Assembly (NCBI RefSeq): GCF_029893635.1
Contig: NZ_JARXYR010000002.1
Coordinates: forward strand, 2,703,001-2,767,000
Origin: Variovorax sp. TBS-050B
Lineage (GTDB): Bacteria > Pseudomonadota > Gammaproteobacteria > Burkholderiales > Burkholderiaceae_C
Direction: 5' to 3'
Length of the DNA: 64,000 nt
Below the pieces are notes generated by a model. That model searched no databases. It was given only the letters and a program-made list of their open reading frames with translations, and was not told where the DNA came from. This document shows, one piece after another, positions 54,896 to 63,791 of the stretch (positions within the stretch are counted from its first letter, which is position 1; each line of letters begins with the position of its first letter). Both the position numbers and the translations under genes were made by a program.

Positions 54896-55975
54896 ATGAC
54901 CGACACCTCCACGCCTTCGCCCCTCAACCCGCTGGCCCCGCTGCGGCTCACGAGCTTCTCGCACGGCGGCGGCTGCGGCTGCAAGATCGCGCCGGGCGTG
55001 CTCTCGCAGATCCTCAGGAACAGCGGCGCCGGGCTGATACCGCCGGAGCTGATGGTCGGCATCGAGACCGCCGACGACGCGGCCGTCTACCGCCTGAACG
55101 ACAGCCAGGCGCTGATCGCGACCACCGATTTCTTCATGCCGATCGTCGACGACCCCTACGAGTTCGGCCGCATCGCCGCGACCAATGCGATCAGCGACGT
55201 CTACGCCATGGGCGGCCGGCCGATCATGGCGCTCGCGCTGGTGGCGATGCCGGTCAACCAGCTGCCGGTGGAAGTGATCGGCGAGATCGTGCGCGGCGGC
55301 CAGGACGTGTGCCGCGCGGCGGGCATCCCGATCGCGGGCGGCCACACCATCGACTCGGTGGAGCCGATCTATGGCCTGGTCGCGCTGGGGCTGGTCGATC
55401 CGGCGCACGTCAAGCGCAATGCCGCGGCACGCGCAGGCGACCTGCTGGTGCTCGGCAAGCCGCTGGGCGTGGGCGTGCTCTCGGCCGCGCTCAAGAAGGA
55501 GAAGCTCCGGCTCGCGGGCTACCGGCAGCTCATCGAGAACACCACGCGGCTCAACACGCCGGGCATCGCGCTCGCGCCGATGGCGGGCGTGCATGCGCTG
55601 ACCGACGTGACCGGCTTCGGGCTCGCGGGCCACGCGCTGGAGCTCGCGCGCGGTGCAGGGCTCACGGCCGTGATCGACTGGCCGCGCGTGCCGCTGCTCG
55701 ACGGCGTGGCGGCCATGGCGGCGGAGGGCTTCGTGACCGGCGCCTCGGGCCGCAACTGGGCCGGCTACGGCGCGGAAGTCGCGCTGGCCGACGGGCTGCC
55801 CGCCGTCGCGCAGGCGCTGCTGACCGACCCGCAGACCTCGGGCGGCCTGCTCGTGAGCTGCGCGCCGGAGACCGTGGATGCGGTGCTGCAGGTGTTCCGC
55901 GACGAGGGCTTCGCGCAGGCGGCCGTGATCGGCCGCATGGCCGAGGGGCCTGCCGGCCTGCGCGTCTCGGCCTGA
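54896..55975 (+). CDS. selD: Selenide, water dikinase (selenophosphate synthetase)
   Basis: A 359-residue enzyme that makes selenophosphate from selenide and ATP. The active-site loop SHGGGCGCK includes Cys27 and Lys30 (E. coli Cys17 and Lys20); the active residue is Cys here and not selenocysteine. The ATP-binding face has ATTDFFMPIVDDPYEFGRIA, NAISDVYAMGG and AGGHTIDSVEPIYGL; DPQTSGGLLVSC closes the C-terminal domain. It supplies SelU at the end of the divergent operon. No selA or selB is present here, so tRNA selenation may be its use in this locus. Confidence 0.96.
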   Translation: MTDTSTPSPLNPLAPLRLTSFSHGGGCGCKIAPGVLSQILRNSGAGLIPPELMVGIETADDAAVYRLNDSQALIATTDFFMPIVDDPYEFGRIAATNAISDVYAMGGRPIMALALVAMPVNQLPVEVIGEIVRGGQDVCRAAGIPIAGGHTIDSVEPIYGLVALGLVDPAHVKRNAAARAGDLLVLGKPLGVGVLSAALKKEKLRLAGYRQLIENTTRLNTPGIALAPMAGVHALTDVTGFGLAGHALELARGAGLTAVIDWPRVPLLDGVAAMAAEGFVTGASGRNWAGYGAEVALADGLPAVAQALLTDPQTSGGLLVSCAPETVDAVLQVFRDEGFAQAAVIGRMAEGPAGLRVSA

Positions 55976-56043
55976 AGTCCGCCGGCATGCGCCGGAGAAA
56001 GACCCTGACACCGGCGCACGCGGCGCGGGGCGAGAATAGCGCC

Positions 56044-56520
56044 ATGCGGACCAGCCCCTTCTTCGTTGCGGCCCTCGCGGCCATCGCCTTCGGCGCGCAC
56101 GCCGACGTGGTCCGCTGCACCGATGCCGACGAGCGCGTCACCTACACCGATGGCGGCTGTCCGCCGGGCTCCCGGCTGTCGCGCCAGGTGCCGCTCACCG
56201 AGCCGGTGGCCGTGATCCCGACGCCCGGGGAGGCGCGGCGCCCCGTCGCGCCGCCGCCGGTGACGGCACCGCCCGCGGCGCCGGCGGGCATCGCCGGCAA
56301 CGCGCCGCCGTCCGGCCCCGCGATCATCCCGCGCCACGTCGACGAGCCGCGTCCGGCCACGCCGGCCGATCCGCCGGTCTACAGCTGGGGCCCCGATCCG
56401 TACTACGACGGCGGCCGGCCGATCATCCGCCCGCGGCCGCCGCGGCCCGTGGACCCCGGCCCGCCGCCGGGCCAGCGGCCCTGCGCGAACCTCGCGGGCA
56501 TCAAGCGCAACAACTGCTGA
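56044..56520 (+). CDS. DUF4124 domain secreted protein
   Basis: A 158-residue protein with a signal peptide (FFVAALAAIAFGAHA). The first mature part, DVVRCTDADERVTYTDGGCP, is the DUF4124 motif with two Cys. The remainder is a Pro-rich, low-complexity linker ending in PCANLAGIKRNNC, with two more Cys. It is probably periplasmic. The function is unknown. It lies between selD and an RNase H-like gene. Confidence 0.82.
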   Translation: MRTSPFFVAALAAIAFGAHADVVRCTDADERVTYTDGGCPPGSRLSRQVPLTEPVAVIPTPGEARRPVAPPPVTAPPAAPAGIAGNAPPSGPAIIPRHVDEPRPATPADPPVYSWGPDPYYDGGRPIIRPRPPRPVDPGPPPGQRPCANLAGIKRNNC

Positions 56521-56530
56521 GCCGCCCGGT

Positions 56531-56980
56531 TTGACGCTGCAGCCCTGGACCGTGTACTGCGACGGCAGCGCGATGCCGAACCCCGGCCGCATGGGTGCGG
56601 GCGCGGTCATCACGGCGCCCGACGGCACGCGCCATGCGCTGTCGCTGGCCAGCCATGCGATCGGCTGCAACAACGAGGCCGAACTGCGCGCGCTGACGCT
56701 CGCGCTCGAGGCGCTCAAGGCCCGCGGCGCGACGGCGGTGCGCGCCTACACCGACAACAGCATCCTCGTCGAACAGCTCGGCGCAGGCGCCGCAGCGCGG
56801 CCGATCGCGCGCATGGCGGGCATGTTCGAGGCGGCGCGCGCGTTGCTCGCATCGTTCGATCAGGCGAGCCTGCAATGGGTGCCGCGCCACCGCAACGTCG
56901 AGGCCGATGCGCTCGCGCGTGCCTCGCTCGGCGCGGCGCCGAAGCCGCCGCCGAAGCCGGCGAAGAAGAAGCGCCGATAG
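56531..56980 (+). CDS. RNase HI-like protein
   Basis: A 149-residue protein starting at TTG 56531 (no ATG lies before the first conserved strand). Acidic active-site residues occur in order: D in VYCDGSAMPNPG, E in NNEAELRAL, D in AYTDNSI, and the last D in HRNVEADALARA. This is the short bacterial RnhA-like subgroup that often has a Lys-rich tail, here PKPPPKPAKKKRR, which may bind nucleic acid. The expected role is to cut RNA in RNA-DNA hybrids. A main rnhA probably exists elsewhere. Confidence 0.87.
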   Translation: MTLQPWTVYCDGSAMPNPGRMGAGAVITAPDGTRHALSLASHAIGCNNEAELRALTLALEALKARGATAVRAYTDNSILVEQLGAGAAARPIARMAGMFEAARALLASFDQASLQWVPRHRNVEADALARASLGAAPKPPPKPAKKKRR

Positions 56981-57100
56981 GACGTCCCCACGGGCCCGGC
57001 GGGCGAGGGGCCTATCATGCGCGTCCATCGCCGCCGCATCCGCGCGCCGGACGCGGCCGATGCTTTTCTTCCAGACAACCCCGACCTATCCGTTTTCCCG

Positions 57101-57349
57101 ATGACCGACACCACGCCCACGCCGCCGCTTCCGGACCGCCTCTCCACCGACCCGCGCAGCCCGCACCATGTGGCGGCCGTGTTCGAGCACGAGATTGGCA
57201 TCCGCTTCAACGACAAGGAGCGCTTCGACGTGGAGGAATACTGCGTCAGCGAAGGCTGGATCAAGGTGCCCGCGGGCAAGACCCTGGACCGCAAGGGCAA
57301 GCCGCTGCTGCTCAAGCTCAAGGGCCGCGTCGAGGCGTTCTACCGCTAG
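57101..57349 (+). CDS. DUF3297 family protein
   Basis: An 82-residue protein: LSTDPRSPHHVAAVFEHEIG then GIRFNDKERFDVEEYCVSEG and KTLDRKGKPLLLKLKGRVEA, the DUF3297 pattern. The family is small, cytosolic and uncharacterised, sometimes annotated near glutathione peroxidase genes. ATG 57101 is chosen as the usual N-terminus MTDTTPTP; an upstream in-frame start would add 28 unlikely residues. Confidence 0.88.
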   Translation: MTDTTPTPPLPDRLSTDPRSPHHVAAVFEHEIGIRFNDKERFDVEEYCVSEGWIKVPAGKTLDRKGKPLLLKLKGRVEAFYR

Positions 57350-57394
57350 GAGCGCGCGGCGCATCCGGCCCATGCGACCCACCCGCGAGACCGC

Positions 57395-58726
57395 GTGAAC
57401 ACCCGGCTGACGCATCCCTCGTCGGTGCTGGTGCTGGCGTTCCTCGCCGTGATCGGCATCGGCACCGGGCTGCTGATGCTGCCCGCCTCGCATGCGGCGG
57501 GCGAGGGCGCGCCCTGGCTCGCGGCGCTCTTCACCGCCACCTCGGCCGTCTGCGTGACCGGCCTGGTGGTGGTCGACACCGGCAGCTACTGGTCGGGCTT
57601 CGGCCAGGCCGTGATCCTGGGGCTGTTCCAGCTCGGCGGCTTCGGCATGATGACCTCGGCCACGCTGCTCGGCCTGCTGGTCAACCGGCAGATGCGCCTG
57701 AAGTCGCGGCTGCTGCTGCAGGCCGAGACCCATTCGCTCGGCCTCGGCGACGTGCGCAGCGTCGCGCGGCTGGTGCTGGTCGTCACGCTCGTGGTCGAGG
57801 CCGGCGCCGCGCTGCTGCTGGCCGCGCGCTTCGCCTTCGGCTACGGCATGGAATGGCGCGAGGCGCTGTGGCAGGGCCTCTTCCATGCGGTGTCGGCCTT
57901 CAACAATGCCGGCTTCTCCACCTGGGGCGACAGCGTGGTGCGCTTCGCGCACGACGGCTGGGTGCTGCTGCCGCTGATGGCCGCCATCGTGATCGGCGGC
58001 CTGGGCTTTCCGGTGCTGCACGAGGCCATCGGCCTGCGCGGGCGGCGGCAGGTGCGGTCGATCCACACGGTGCTCACCCTCTGGGGCACGGCCTTCCTGG
58101 TCGTGGGCGGCACGCTGGCGCTGCTGCTGGCCGAGTGGGACAACCCGGCCACGCTCGGCGCGCTCGATGCGCCCACGCGCGTGCTCGCGGCGGCGTTCAC
58201 CTCGGTCTCGGCGCGCACCGCGGGCTTCAACGCCATCGACATCGGCGGGCTGACCGTCGAGTCGCTGAATCTGCACTACCTGCTGATGTTCATCGGCGGC
58301 GGCAGCGCGGGCACGGCGGGCGGCGTGAAGGTGACCACCTTCTTCGTGCTGCTGCTGGTGGTGTGGAACGAGATCCGCGGCCACCAGGACGTGGAGTTCC
58401 AGGGCCGCCGCATCTCCACCGCCGCGCAGCGCCAGGCGCTCGCGATCCTGGTGCTCAGCGCGGGCGCGATCGTCATCGCCACGCTGAGCCTGGTGCCGAT
58501 GACGCCGCTGCCCTACGAGAAGGTGCTGTTCGAGGTCATCTCGGCCTTCGCCACCGTGGGCCTCTCGACCGGCATCACGGCCGACCTGCCGTCGGCGGGG
58601 CAGTTCATCCTGGTCGTGCTGATGTTCGCGGGGCGCGTCGGCGTCGTCACCCTGGCCGCCGCCATGGCCGTGAACCACTCGCGGCGCGGCTACCGTTTTC
58701 CCGAGGAGAAGCCGATTGTTGGGTAG
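57395..58726 (+). CDS. ktrB: TrkH/KtrB-family potassium uptake membrane protein
   Basis: A 443-residue inner-membrane channel-like protein with four pseudo-repeats of membrane-pore-membrane. Filter-like loops are TSAVCVTGLVVVDTG near 50, SAFNNAGFSTWGD near 170, SVSARTAGFNAIDIG near 270 and SAFATVGLSTGIT near 390. GGGSAGTAGGVKVTTF is the TrkH/KtrB gating-loop region. The start is GTG 57395. The size fits KtrB better than TrkH (about 480). The 3' end overlaps the regulatory subunit gene by 11 bp, so the pair forms a K+ uptake system. Confidence 0.92.
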   Translation: MNTRLTHPSSVLVLAFLAVIGIGTGLLMLPASHAAGEGAPWLAALFTATSAVCVTGLVVVDTGSYWSGFGQAVILGLFQLGGFGMMTSATLLGLLVNRQMRLKSRLLLQAETHSLGLGDVRSVARLVLVVTLVVEAGAALLLAARFAFGYGMEWREALWQGLFHAVSAFNNAGFSTWGDSVVRFAHDGWVLLPLMAAIVIGGLGFPVLHEAIGLRGRRQVRSIHTVLTLWGTAFLVVGGTLALLLAEWDNPATLGALDAPTRVLAAAFTSVSARTAGFNAIDIGGLTVESLNLHYLLMFIGGGSAGTAGGVKVTTFFVLLLVVWNEIRGHQDVEFQGRRISTAAQRQALAILVLSAGAIVIATLSLVPMTPLPYEKVLFEVISAFATVGLSTGITADLPSAGQFILVVLMFAGRVGVVTLAAAMAVNHSRRGYRFPEEKPIVG

Positions 58727-59384
58727 AAAGAACAATGCAGACAGCGTGGTCGTGATCGGCCTGGGCCGCTTCGGCTCGGGCGTGGCGCGCGCGCTGGCGA
58801 AGCTGGGGCACGACGTGCTCGCCATCGACACCAGCGCCGAGGCCGTGCAGGCGCATGCCGGCGAACTCGGCCACGTGGTGCAGGCCGACGCCACCGACCT
58901 GGAGACGCTCAAGCAGCTGGGCGTCGGCGAGTTCAAGCATGCGGTGGTGAGCATCGGCCAGAACCTCGAGGCCAGCGTGCTCACCATCCTGAACCTGAGC
59001 CAGATCGGCAACAAGGACATCTGGGCCAAGGCCAACAGCCAGCAGCACGGCCGCATCGCCGAGCGCGTGGGGGCGCACCACGTGGTCTATCCGGAAGCCG
59101 ACATGGGGCGGCGCGTGGCGCACCTCGTCACCGGCAAGATGATCGACTTCATCGAGTTCGAGGACGGCTTCGCGATCGCCAAGACGCGCGCGCCGGCCGA
59201 GACGCACGGCAAGCCGCTGGCCGAATCAGCGGTGCGCACCCGCCACGGCGTGACCGTGGTGGGCATCAAGCGGCGCCACGAAGACTTCATCTACGCGCGC
59301 GAGAACACGGTCGTCAAACCCGGCGACCTGCTGATCGTCGCGGGCCCGACCGAGGCCGTGGAGCGCTTCGCCGCGCGGGTCTGA
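58716..59384 (+). CDS. ktrA: KtrA/TrkA-type potassium channel regulatory subunit
   Basis: A 222-residue cytosolic protein. TTG 58716 is used, with GAGGAGAA just upstream and MLGRKNNADS as the product start. The RCK-N Rossmann domain shows VVVIGLGRFGSGVARALAKL (nucleotide loop), DTSAEAVQ and VQADATDLETL. The RCK-C domain ends PGDLLIVAGPTEAVERFA. It gates the membrane subunit in response to ATP/ADP or NAD(H) and perhaps c-di-AMP-like signals. It is translationally coupled to the permease. Confidence 0.93.
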   Translation: MLGRKNNADSVVVIGLGRFGSGVARALAKLGHDVLAIDTSAEAVQAHAGELGHVVQADATDLETLKQLGVGEFKHAVVSIGQNLEASVLTILNLSQIGNKDIWAKANSQQHGRIAERVGAHHVVYPEADMGRRVAHLVTGKMIDFIEFEDGFAIAKTRAPAETHGKPLAESAVRTRHGVTVVGIKRRHEDFIYARENTVVKPGDLLIVAGPTEAVERFAARV

Positions 59385-59440
59385 GGCGCGGGGCGGGCGA
59401 GGGGCCGAAACATTTCGACACTTCGCTTGCGCTTTTAGTC

Positions 59441-59506
59441 ATCGTACAACCTAGCGAAAAATAGCCGGATTCCTGCAAAATTTCCTGGACTCATCGGACA
59501 TCGTAT
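59441..59506 (+). promoter_or_regulatory. Paired CATCGTA motifs upstream of pectate lyase gene
   Basis: CATCGTA occurs at 59441-59447 (TCATCGTACAA) and 59500-59506 (ACATCGTATGA), 59 bp apart, in an AT-rich 169-bp leader before the pectate lyase gene. The similar flanks suggest two sites for one regulator; the words resemble operators of GntR-type regulators of sugar-acid catabolism (TTGTACGATGA). Confidence 0.45.
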
Positions 59507-59553
59507 GAGTTGAAAAGTATCAAAACGGCCACTACGGCCCCAGGAGACAACCC

Positions 59554-61387
59554 ATGAAGCGCAGGAATTTCGTCCTTTCGACGCTGTCGCCCCTCGCCCT
59601 GACCGCCTGCGGCGGCGGTGGCGACGGCCCGAGCTTTCCGCCGTTCCCGGTGCCGCCGCCACCCCCGCCGCCGCCCGCACCGGCCCCGCCGCCGAGCACC
59701 GCGGCACTCGCGGAAAAGACCATGCGGCGCGCCGCGGCGTACATGGACGAAACGGTTTCCTACCGCGGCGGCTACGTCTGGGCCTACATGCCCGACCTCT
59801 CGACCAGCTGGGGCGAGATGGAGGCGCGCCGCACCATGTGCTGGATCCAGCCGCCCGGCACACCCACGGCCGGGCACTGCATGCTCGACGCCTACCACGC
59901 GACCGGCGACGAGCGCTTCTACCAGGCGGCCGAGCACACAGGCCTCGCGCTGATCGCGGCGCAGCATCCGTCCGGCGGCTGGAACTACATCCACGACTTC
60001 GCGGGCGAAGCGTCGCTGCGCGACTGGTACGAGACGGTGGGCGCCAACGGCTGGCGGCTGGAGGAGTTCCAGCACTACTACGGCAACGCCACCTTCGACG
60101 ATGCGGGCACGGCGGTGTCGTCGCAGTTCATGCTGCGCATGTACCTGGAGAAGCGCGACCCGCGCTTCCTGGCCGCGGTGCAGAAGGCGATCGGCTTCGT
60201 CACCCAGGCGCAGTTCGCGGGCGGCGTGGCCGACGGCGGCTGGCCGCAGCGCTATCCGCCGTCGCCGGACGCGATCTCGTCGATGCCGCTGCCCAACCCG
60301 CAGCAGCTGCCGGCGGGCGCCACTTCGGGCATGGAGGACGGCGATTACACCCGCCACATCACCTTCAACGACGACGTGGCGGGCGAGAACATCAAGTTCC
60401 TGCTGATGTGCCTGGTGTCGCTCGGCGACCAGAGCCTGATCCCGCACATCACGCGCGCGATGGAGTGCCTGCGCCGCATGCAGCAGCCCGGGCCGCAGGC
60501 CGGCTGGGGGGCTGCAGCACCTGGCGGCGGACCAGAACGGCCGCCCGGCCGGCGCACCCGCGGGCGCGCGCAGCTACGAGCCGCGCTCGCTCGCCACGCA
60601 CACCACGCAGACCAACGTGCAGCAGCTCTTCAACTACTTCCGCCTCACCGGCGACCGCGGCTACCTCGCGCGCGTGCCCGAGGCCCTGGCCTGGCTGGAG
60701 AGCTGCAAGCTCACCCAGACCATGATCGACGAGAACCCGCTGCTCAAGGGCCGCACGCATCCCACCTTCGTCGAACTCGGCACCAACCTGCCGCGCTTCG
60801 TGCACCGCTACGGCTCCAACATCCACAACGGCGCCTACTACCACGACCACGACCACCGCGCGACGCCGAGCCACTACTCGGGCGGCCGCAGCATCGACAT
60901 CGCGGGCATGCGCCAGACCTGGGAGCAACTGAGCGCGATGAGCGACGCGGCGATCCAGCAGATGGTCGCGGCCTCGCCGCTGCGCGCGGGTGCCGACGTG
61001 CGGGCGCTGCCGAAGTACTTCTCGCTGCGCGAGGTGGACTTTGCCGACCTGTTCGCCGACCGCGTGATGGCCACGCCCGCGGTGAGCGAGACCGACGCGA
61101 AGGCGGTGATCGACAAGCTCGACCCCAAGGGCTACTGGCTCGCGCCGCTCAACGCCGTGACCAACCCCTACCAGGGCGACGGCCCGACCACGCCCTACAC
61201 GGGCGACGCCTACCGCAGCAAGCATGTGGGCGACGTGTTCGACACCTCGCCCTACGACCCGGCCGACCCGCCGCTGATCGCGCCCTACGTGAAGAAGGAG
61301 CAGCCGCAGGCGATCACCGTGAGCAGCTTCGTCGCGAACATGGGCAAGCTGATCGCCTTCACCTCGCCGGTGCCCCCGCAAGGGTAG
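59554..61387 (+). pseudogene. Pectate lyase family lipoprotein with single-base frameshift
   Basis: Joined over one frameshift, this encodes about 610 residues. It begins with a lipoprotein signal (LSPLALTAC), a Gly run and a poly-Pro linker. The catalytic part resembles the PF09492-type pectate lyases: HITFNDDVAGENIKFLL, then AGWGLQHLAADQNGRPAGA and YEPRSLATHTTQTNVQQLF, where the conserved acidic and Arg residues of the active site occur. Frame 1 runs from 59554 to GPQAGWG; the correct frame then shifts at the six-G run 60506-60511, and removing one G restores the protein through to the stop at 61387. It would act on plant cell-wall polygalacturonate from the envelope. Confidence 0.82.
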
Positions 61388-61397
61388 AGTCGCCGGC

Positions 61398-61913
61398 ATG
61401 GAAAAGGCGCTGGCCGCGCTGCGCGGCGACATCACGACGCTGCGGGTCGACGCGATCGTCAACGCCGCCAATGCGTCGCTGCTCGGCGGCGGCGGGGTCG
61501 ACGGCGCGATCCATCGCGCCGCCGGTCCCGGGCTGCTGCAGGAGTGCCGCCTGCTCGGCGGCTGCGAGACCGGCGACGCGAAGCTCACGCGCGGCCACCG
61601 GCTGCCGGCGAAGTTCGTGATCCACACGGTCGGGCCGGTGTGGCGCGGCGGCAGCAACGGCGAACCCGAGCTGCTGGCCTCCTGCTATCGCCGGGCGATG
61701 GAGGTCGCGGCCGCGCAGCCCGGCATCGCGAGCATCGCCTTTCCGTCGATCAGCACCGGCATCTACGGCTTCCCGATCGAACGCGCGGCGCCGATCGCGG
61801 TGCGGACCGTGCGCGCGGCGCTGGCTGAGGGTGGCCCGGTGCGGGCGGTGAGCTTCTGCTGCTTTTCGCAGGGCGACTTGGCGGTGTACGAGCAGGCGCT
61901 CGCGGCCGGCTGA
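61398..61913 (+). CDS. Macrodomain protein (O-acetyl-ADP-ribose deacetylase-like)
   Basis: A 171-residue protein of the YmdB/MacroD type. The ADP-ribose site is shown by [20 protein letters not shown], then [15 protein letters not shown], and [10 protein letters not shown] near 115. Members remove acetyl from O-acetyl-ADP-ribose or ADP-ribose from acidic residues, and some influence RNase III. It begins 10 bp after the pectate lyase gene, but the function does not suggest a link. The expected location is cytosolic. Confidence 0.93.
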   Translation: MEKALAALRGDITTLRVDAIVNAANASLLGGGGVDGAIHRAAGPGLLQECRLLGGCETGDAKLTRGHRLPAKFVIHTVGPVWRGGSNGEPELLASCYRRAMEVAAAQPGIASIAFPSISTGIYGFPIERAAPIAVRTVRAALAEGGPVRAVSFCCFSQGDLAVYEQALAAG

Positions 61914-61950
61914 GTGCGGTCAAAGCCCCGCGCGGTACGCTGGCGCGAGA

Positions 61951-62059
61951 ATTTCGGAATTTCAGAAACACTCGGCTTCCCGTTAAGCGGCTGAATGGTT
62001 GTTTCGTGAATTCCGAAATATTCGCTTGAATTCCGCCGGCAGATCTAAAATTTCGGATT
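61951..62059. promoter_or_regulatory. Three HipB-type operator repeats
   Basis: ATTTCGGAAT at 61951-61960, its exact inverse ATTCCGAAAT at 62010-62019, and ATTTCGGATT at 62050-62059 (9 of 10 matching) lie in the AT-rich gap before hipBA. The centre spacings are 59 and 40 bp. Repeated short sites with autoregulation are typical of HipB antitoxins. Confidence 0.7.
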
Positions 62060-62103
62060 TTTGGAAACTCTGCGCGTCGTGCGCCCTGAGCGACTGGAGC
62101 CGA

Positions 62104-62415
62104 ATGAACCGAACCCCTGAAAACCTCCGCGACGGTCCTTCCCCGATGCGCGAGCAGCCGGCGCTCGTCGATTCGGCCGGCTCCCTCGGTCCCTATGTGA
62201 AGGCGGTACGCAAGGAGCAGCGCTTGCGCATCGACGATGCCGCAGGCCTGTTCGGCGTCTCGGTCGACACGCTGTCGCGGCTCGAGAACGGCATCGGCGC
62301 CGTCCGGCTCGACAAGCTGCTGGCCGTGCTCGATGGCCTGGGACTCGCCATGCTCGTCGGGCCCAAGGAGGCGCTGACCGGCCTGGCCCGGGACCCCGGA
62401 GGCGCTGCGCGATGA
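62104..62415 (+). CDS. hipB: HipB-like XRE-family antitoxin
   Basis: A 103-residue protein; ATG 62104 has GGAG five bases ahead (ATG 62146 is an alternative). The helix-turn-helix reads VKAVRKEQRLRIDDAAGLFG then VSVDTLSRLENG, as in HipB and other XRE regulators. It should bind the three repeated sites upstream and neutralise the kinase encoded by the next gene, whose ATG overlaps its stop by 4 bp. The N-terminal 35 residues are polar and probably disordered. Confidence 0.87.
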   Translation: MNRTPENLRDGPSPMREQPALVDSAGSLGPYVKAVRKEQRLRIDDAAGLFGVSVDTLSRLENGIGAVRLDKLLAVLDGLGLAMLVGPKEALTGLARDPGGAAR

Positions 62416-63776
62416 CGGCGCCTGAGGACGAGTTGCTCCGGCTGCGCGTCAGCCATGGCAACGACCAGCGGGTGGGCGAACTCGGCTTCGCCCCGCGGCA
62501 GGACCGGTGGACCTTCGCCTACGACGATGCCTGGCGCAGGAACAGGCTGTTCCAGCTTTCGCCGGCCCTGCCGTGGCAGGCGCCCGAGGGCGGTTATGAC
62601 TCGAACGCGATCCGGCGCTTCATCGTCAACCTGTTCCCCGAGGGGGCGCCGCTGCGCGCGGCCATCGAACAGCTGCACGTCGCGCCCGGCAACGCCTTCG
62701 CGCTGCTGCGCAGCATGGGCGGCGAAACCACCGGCGCGCTGGAGTTCCATGCCGCCGATGAACCGCCGCCCGCGCGCGCACAAAGCCGGATGCTGCCGCG
62801 CGCGGAGCTCCACGAGCGGATCGTCCGGTCGGAGGCGGGTGGCCTCGCGATCTGGGACGGCAGGCTGCGGATGTCCATTGCCGGCTACCAGGACAAGCTC
62901 GCGGTCTTCGCGGCGCGCGATCCGGGGCTCGATCCCGAGGCGGCAATGTGGCTGCCCGAAGCGCCGCTCGCCTCGACCTACATCCTGAAGCCGCAGCCGC
63001 GGGCCGATCGCACGCCCCACCTGGTCGTCAACGAGCATTACTGCATGAGCCTGGCGGCCGCCTACACCGACGCGGTGGCGCGCGTATCGATCATGCGCTT
63101 GCCGACGCCGGTCCTGGTCGTCGAACGCTTCGACCGGCGACACACGGCCGAACAGAACCGCGACCAAGTCCGCAAGCTGCACGTGATCGACGCGTGCCAG
63201 GCCTGCGACATGCCGGTGGACGCGAAGTACGAACGCCACCTGGGTCACGCCGGCGAACTGGCCCGCTACCGCGACGGCATGCGCCTGCCCAGGCTCTTCG
63301 GCCTCGAGAAGCTCCTGCGGCGGCCGGCGAGGGCGAAGCTGGAGATGCTGCGCTGGGTGCTCTTCCAGGCGGTCATCGGCAATGCCGATGCGCACGCGAA
63401 GAACTTCTCCTTCTTCGTGCACGGCGAACTGCTCGAACCGTCACCCTGGTACGACCTCGTGAGCGTCGAGCAGTACCCGGAGCTGGACCACAGCTACGCC
63501 ATGGCCGTGGGCGATGCGTTCCGCTGGGAGGAACTCTCGCCTTTCAACCTGGCGTACTTCGCGCACCAGTGCGGCATCGGCAAGCCGCTGCTGCAGCGCG
63601 AGGCCGTTCGGCTCGCGCGCGCCATGTCGAACGCAAAAGCGGTGCTCGACCGGCAGGCCTACACCGACGCGGAGCGCGATTTCCTGCGGCCGATCTGCGA
63701 GATGGTGCAGGAACGCAGCCGGGCCCTGGTGGACCGCGCGAAGGATGCGGCGGTCTTCACCGCCGATCACTTCTAG
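62412..63776 (+). CDS. hipA: HipA-family serine/threonine kinase toxin
   Basis: A 454-residue kinase. Motifs follow the HipA order: VGELGFAPRQDRWTFAYDD in the N-terminal domain, SIAGYQDKL (155-163), ILKPQP (ATP Lys), NEHYCM, VERFDR (237-242), GNADAHAKNFS with catalytic D326 and N331, and WYDLV with metal-binding D348. HipA of E. coli phosphorylates glutamyl-tRNA synthetase and causes persistence; targets of relatives vary. No catalytic residue is missing, so it is probably active. It is coupled to hipB. Confidence 0.92.
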   Translation: MTAPEDELLRLRVSHGNDQRVGELGFAPRQDRWTFAYDDAWRRNRLFQLSPALPWQAPEGGYDSNAIRRFIVNLFPEGAPLRAAIEQLHVAPGNAFALLRSMGGETTGALEFHAADEPPPARAQSRMLPRAELHERIVRSEAGGLAIWDGRLRMSIAGYQDKLAVFAARDPGLDPEAAMWLPEAPLASTYILKPQPRADRTPHLVVNEHYCMSLAAAYTDAVARVSIMRLPTPVLVVERFDRRHTAEQNRDQVRKLHVIDACQACDMPVDAKYERHLGHAGELARYRDGMRLPRLFGLEKLLRRPARAKLEMLRWVLFQAVIGNADAHAKNFSFFVHGELLEPSPWYDLVSVEQYPELDHSYAMAVGDAFRWEELSPFNLAYFAHQCGIGKPLLQREAVRLARAMSNAKAVLDRQAYTDAERDFLRPICEMVQERSRALVDRAKDAAVFTADHF

Positions 63777-63791
63777 GCCCGCCGCCGGCCG

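Noticed and set aside
58716..58721. Frameshift suspected at the KtrB/KtrA junction
   Set aside because: The 11-bp overlap with a good ribosome site and TTG start is a normal coupled arrangement, and both proteins are complete.
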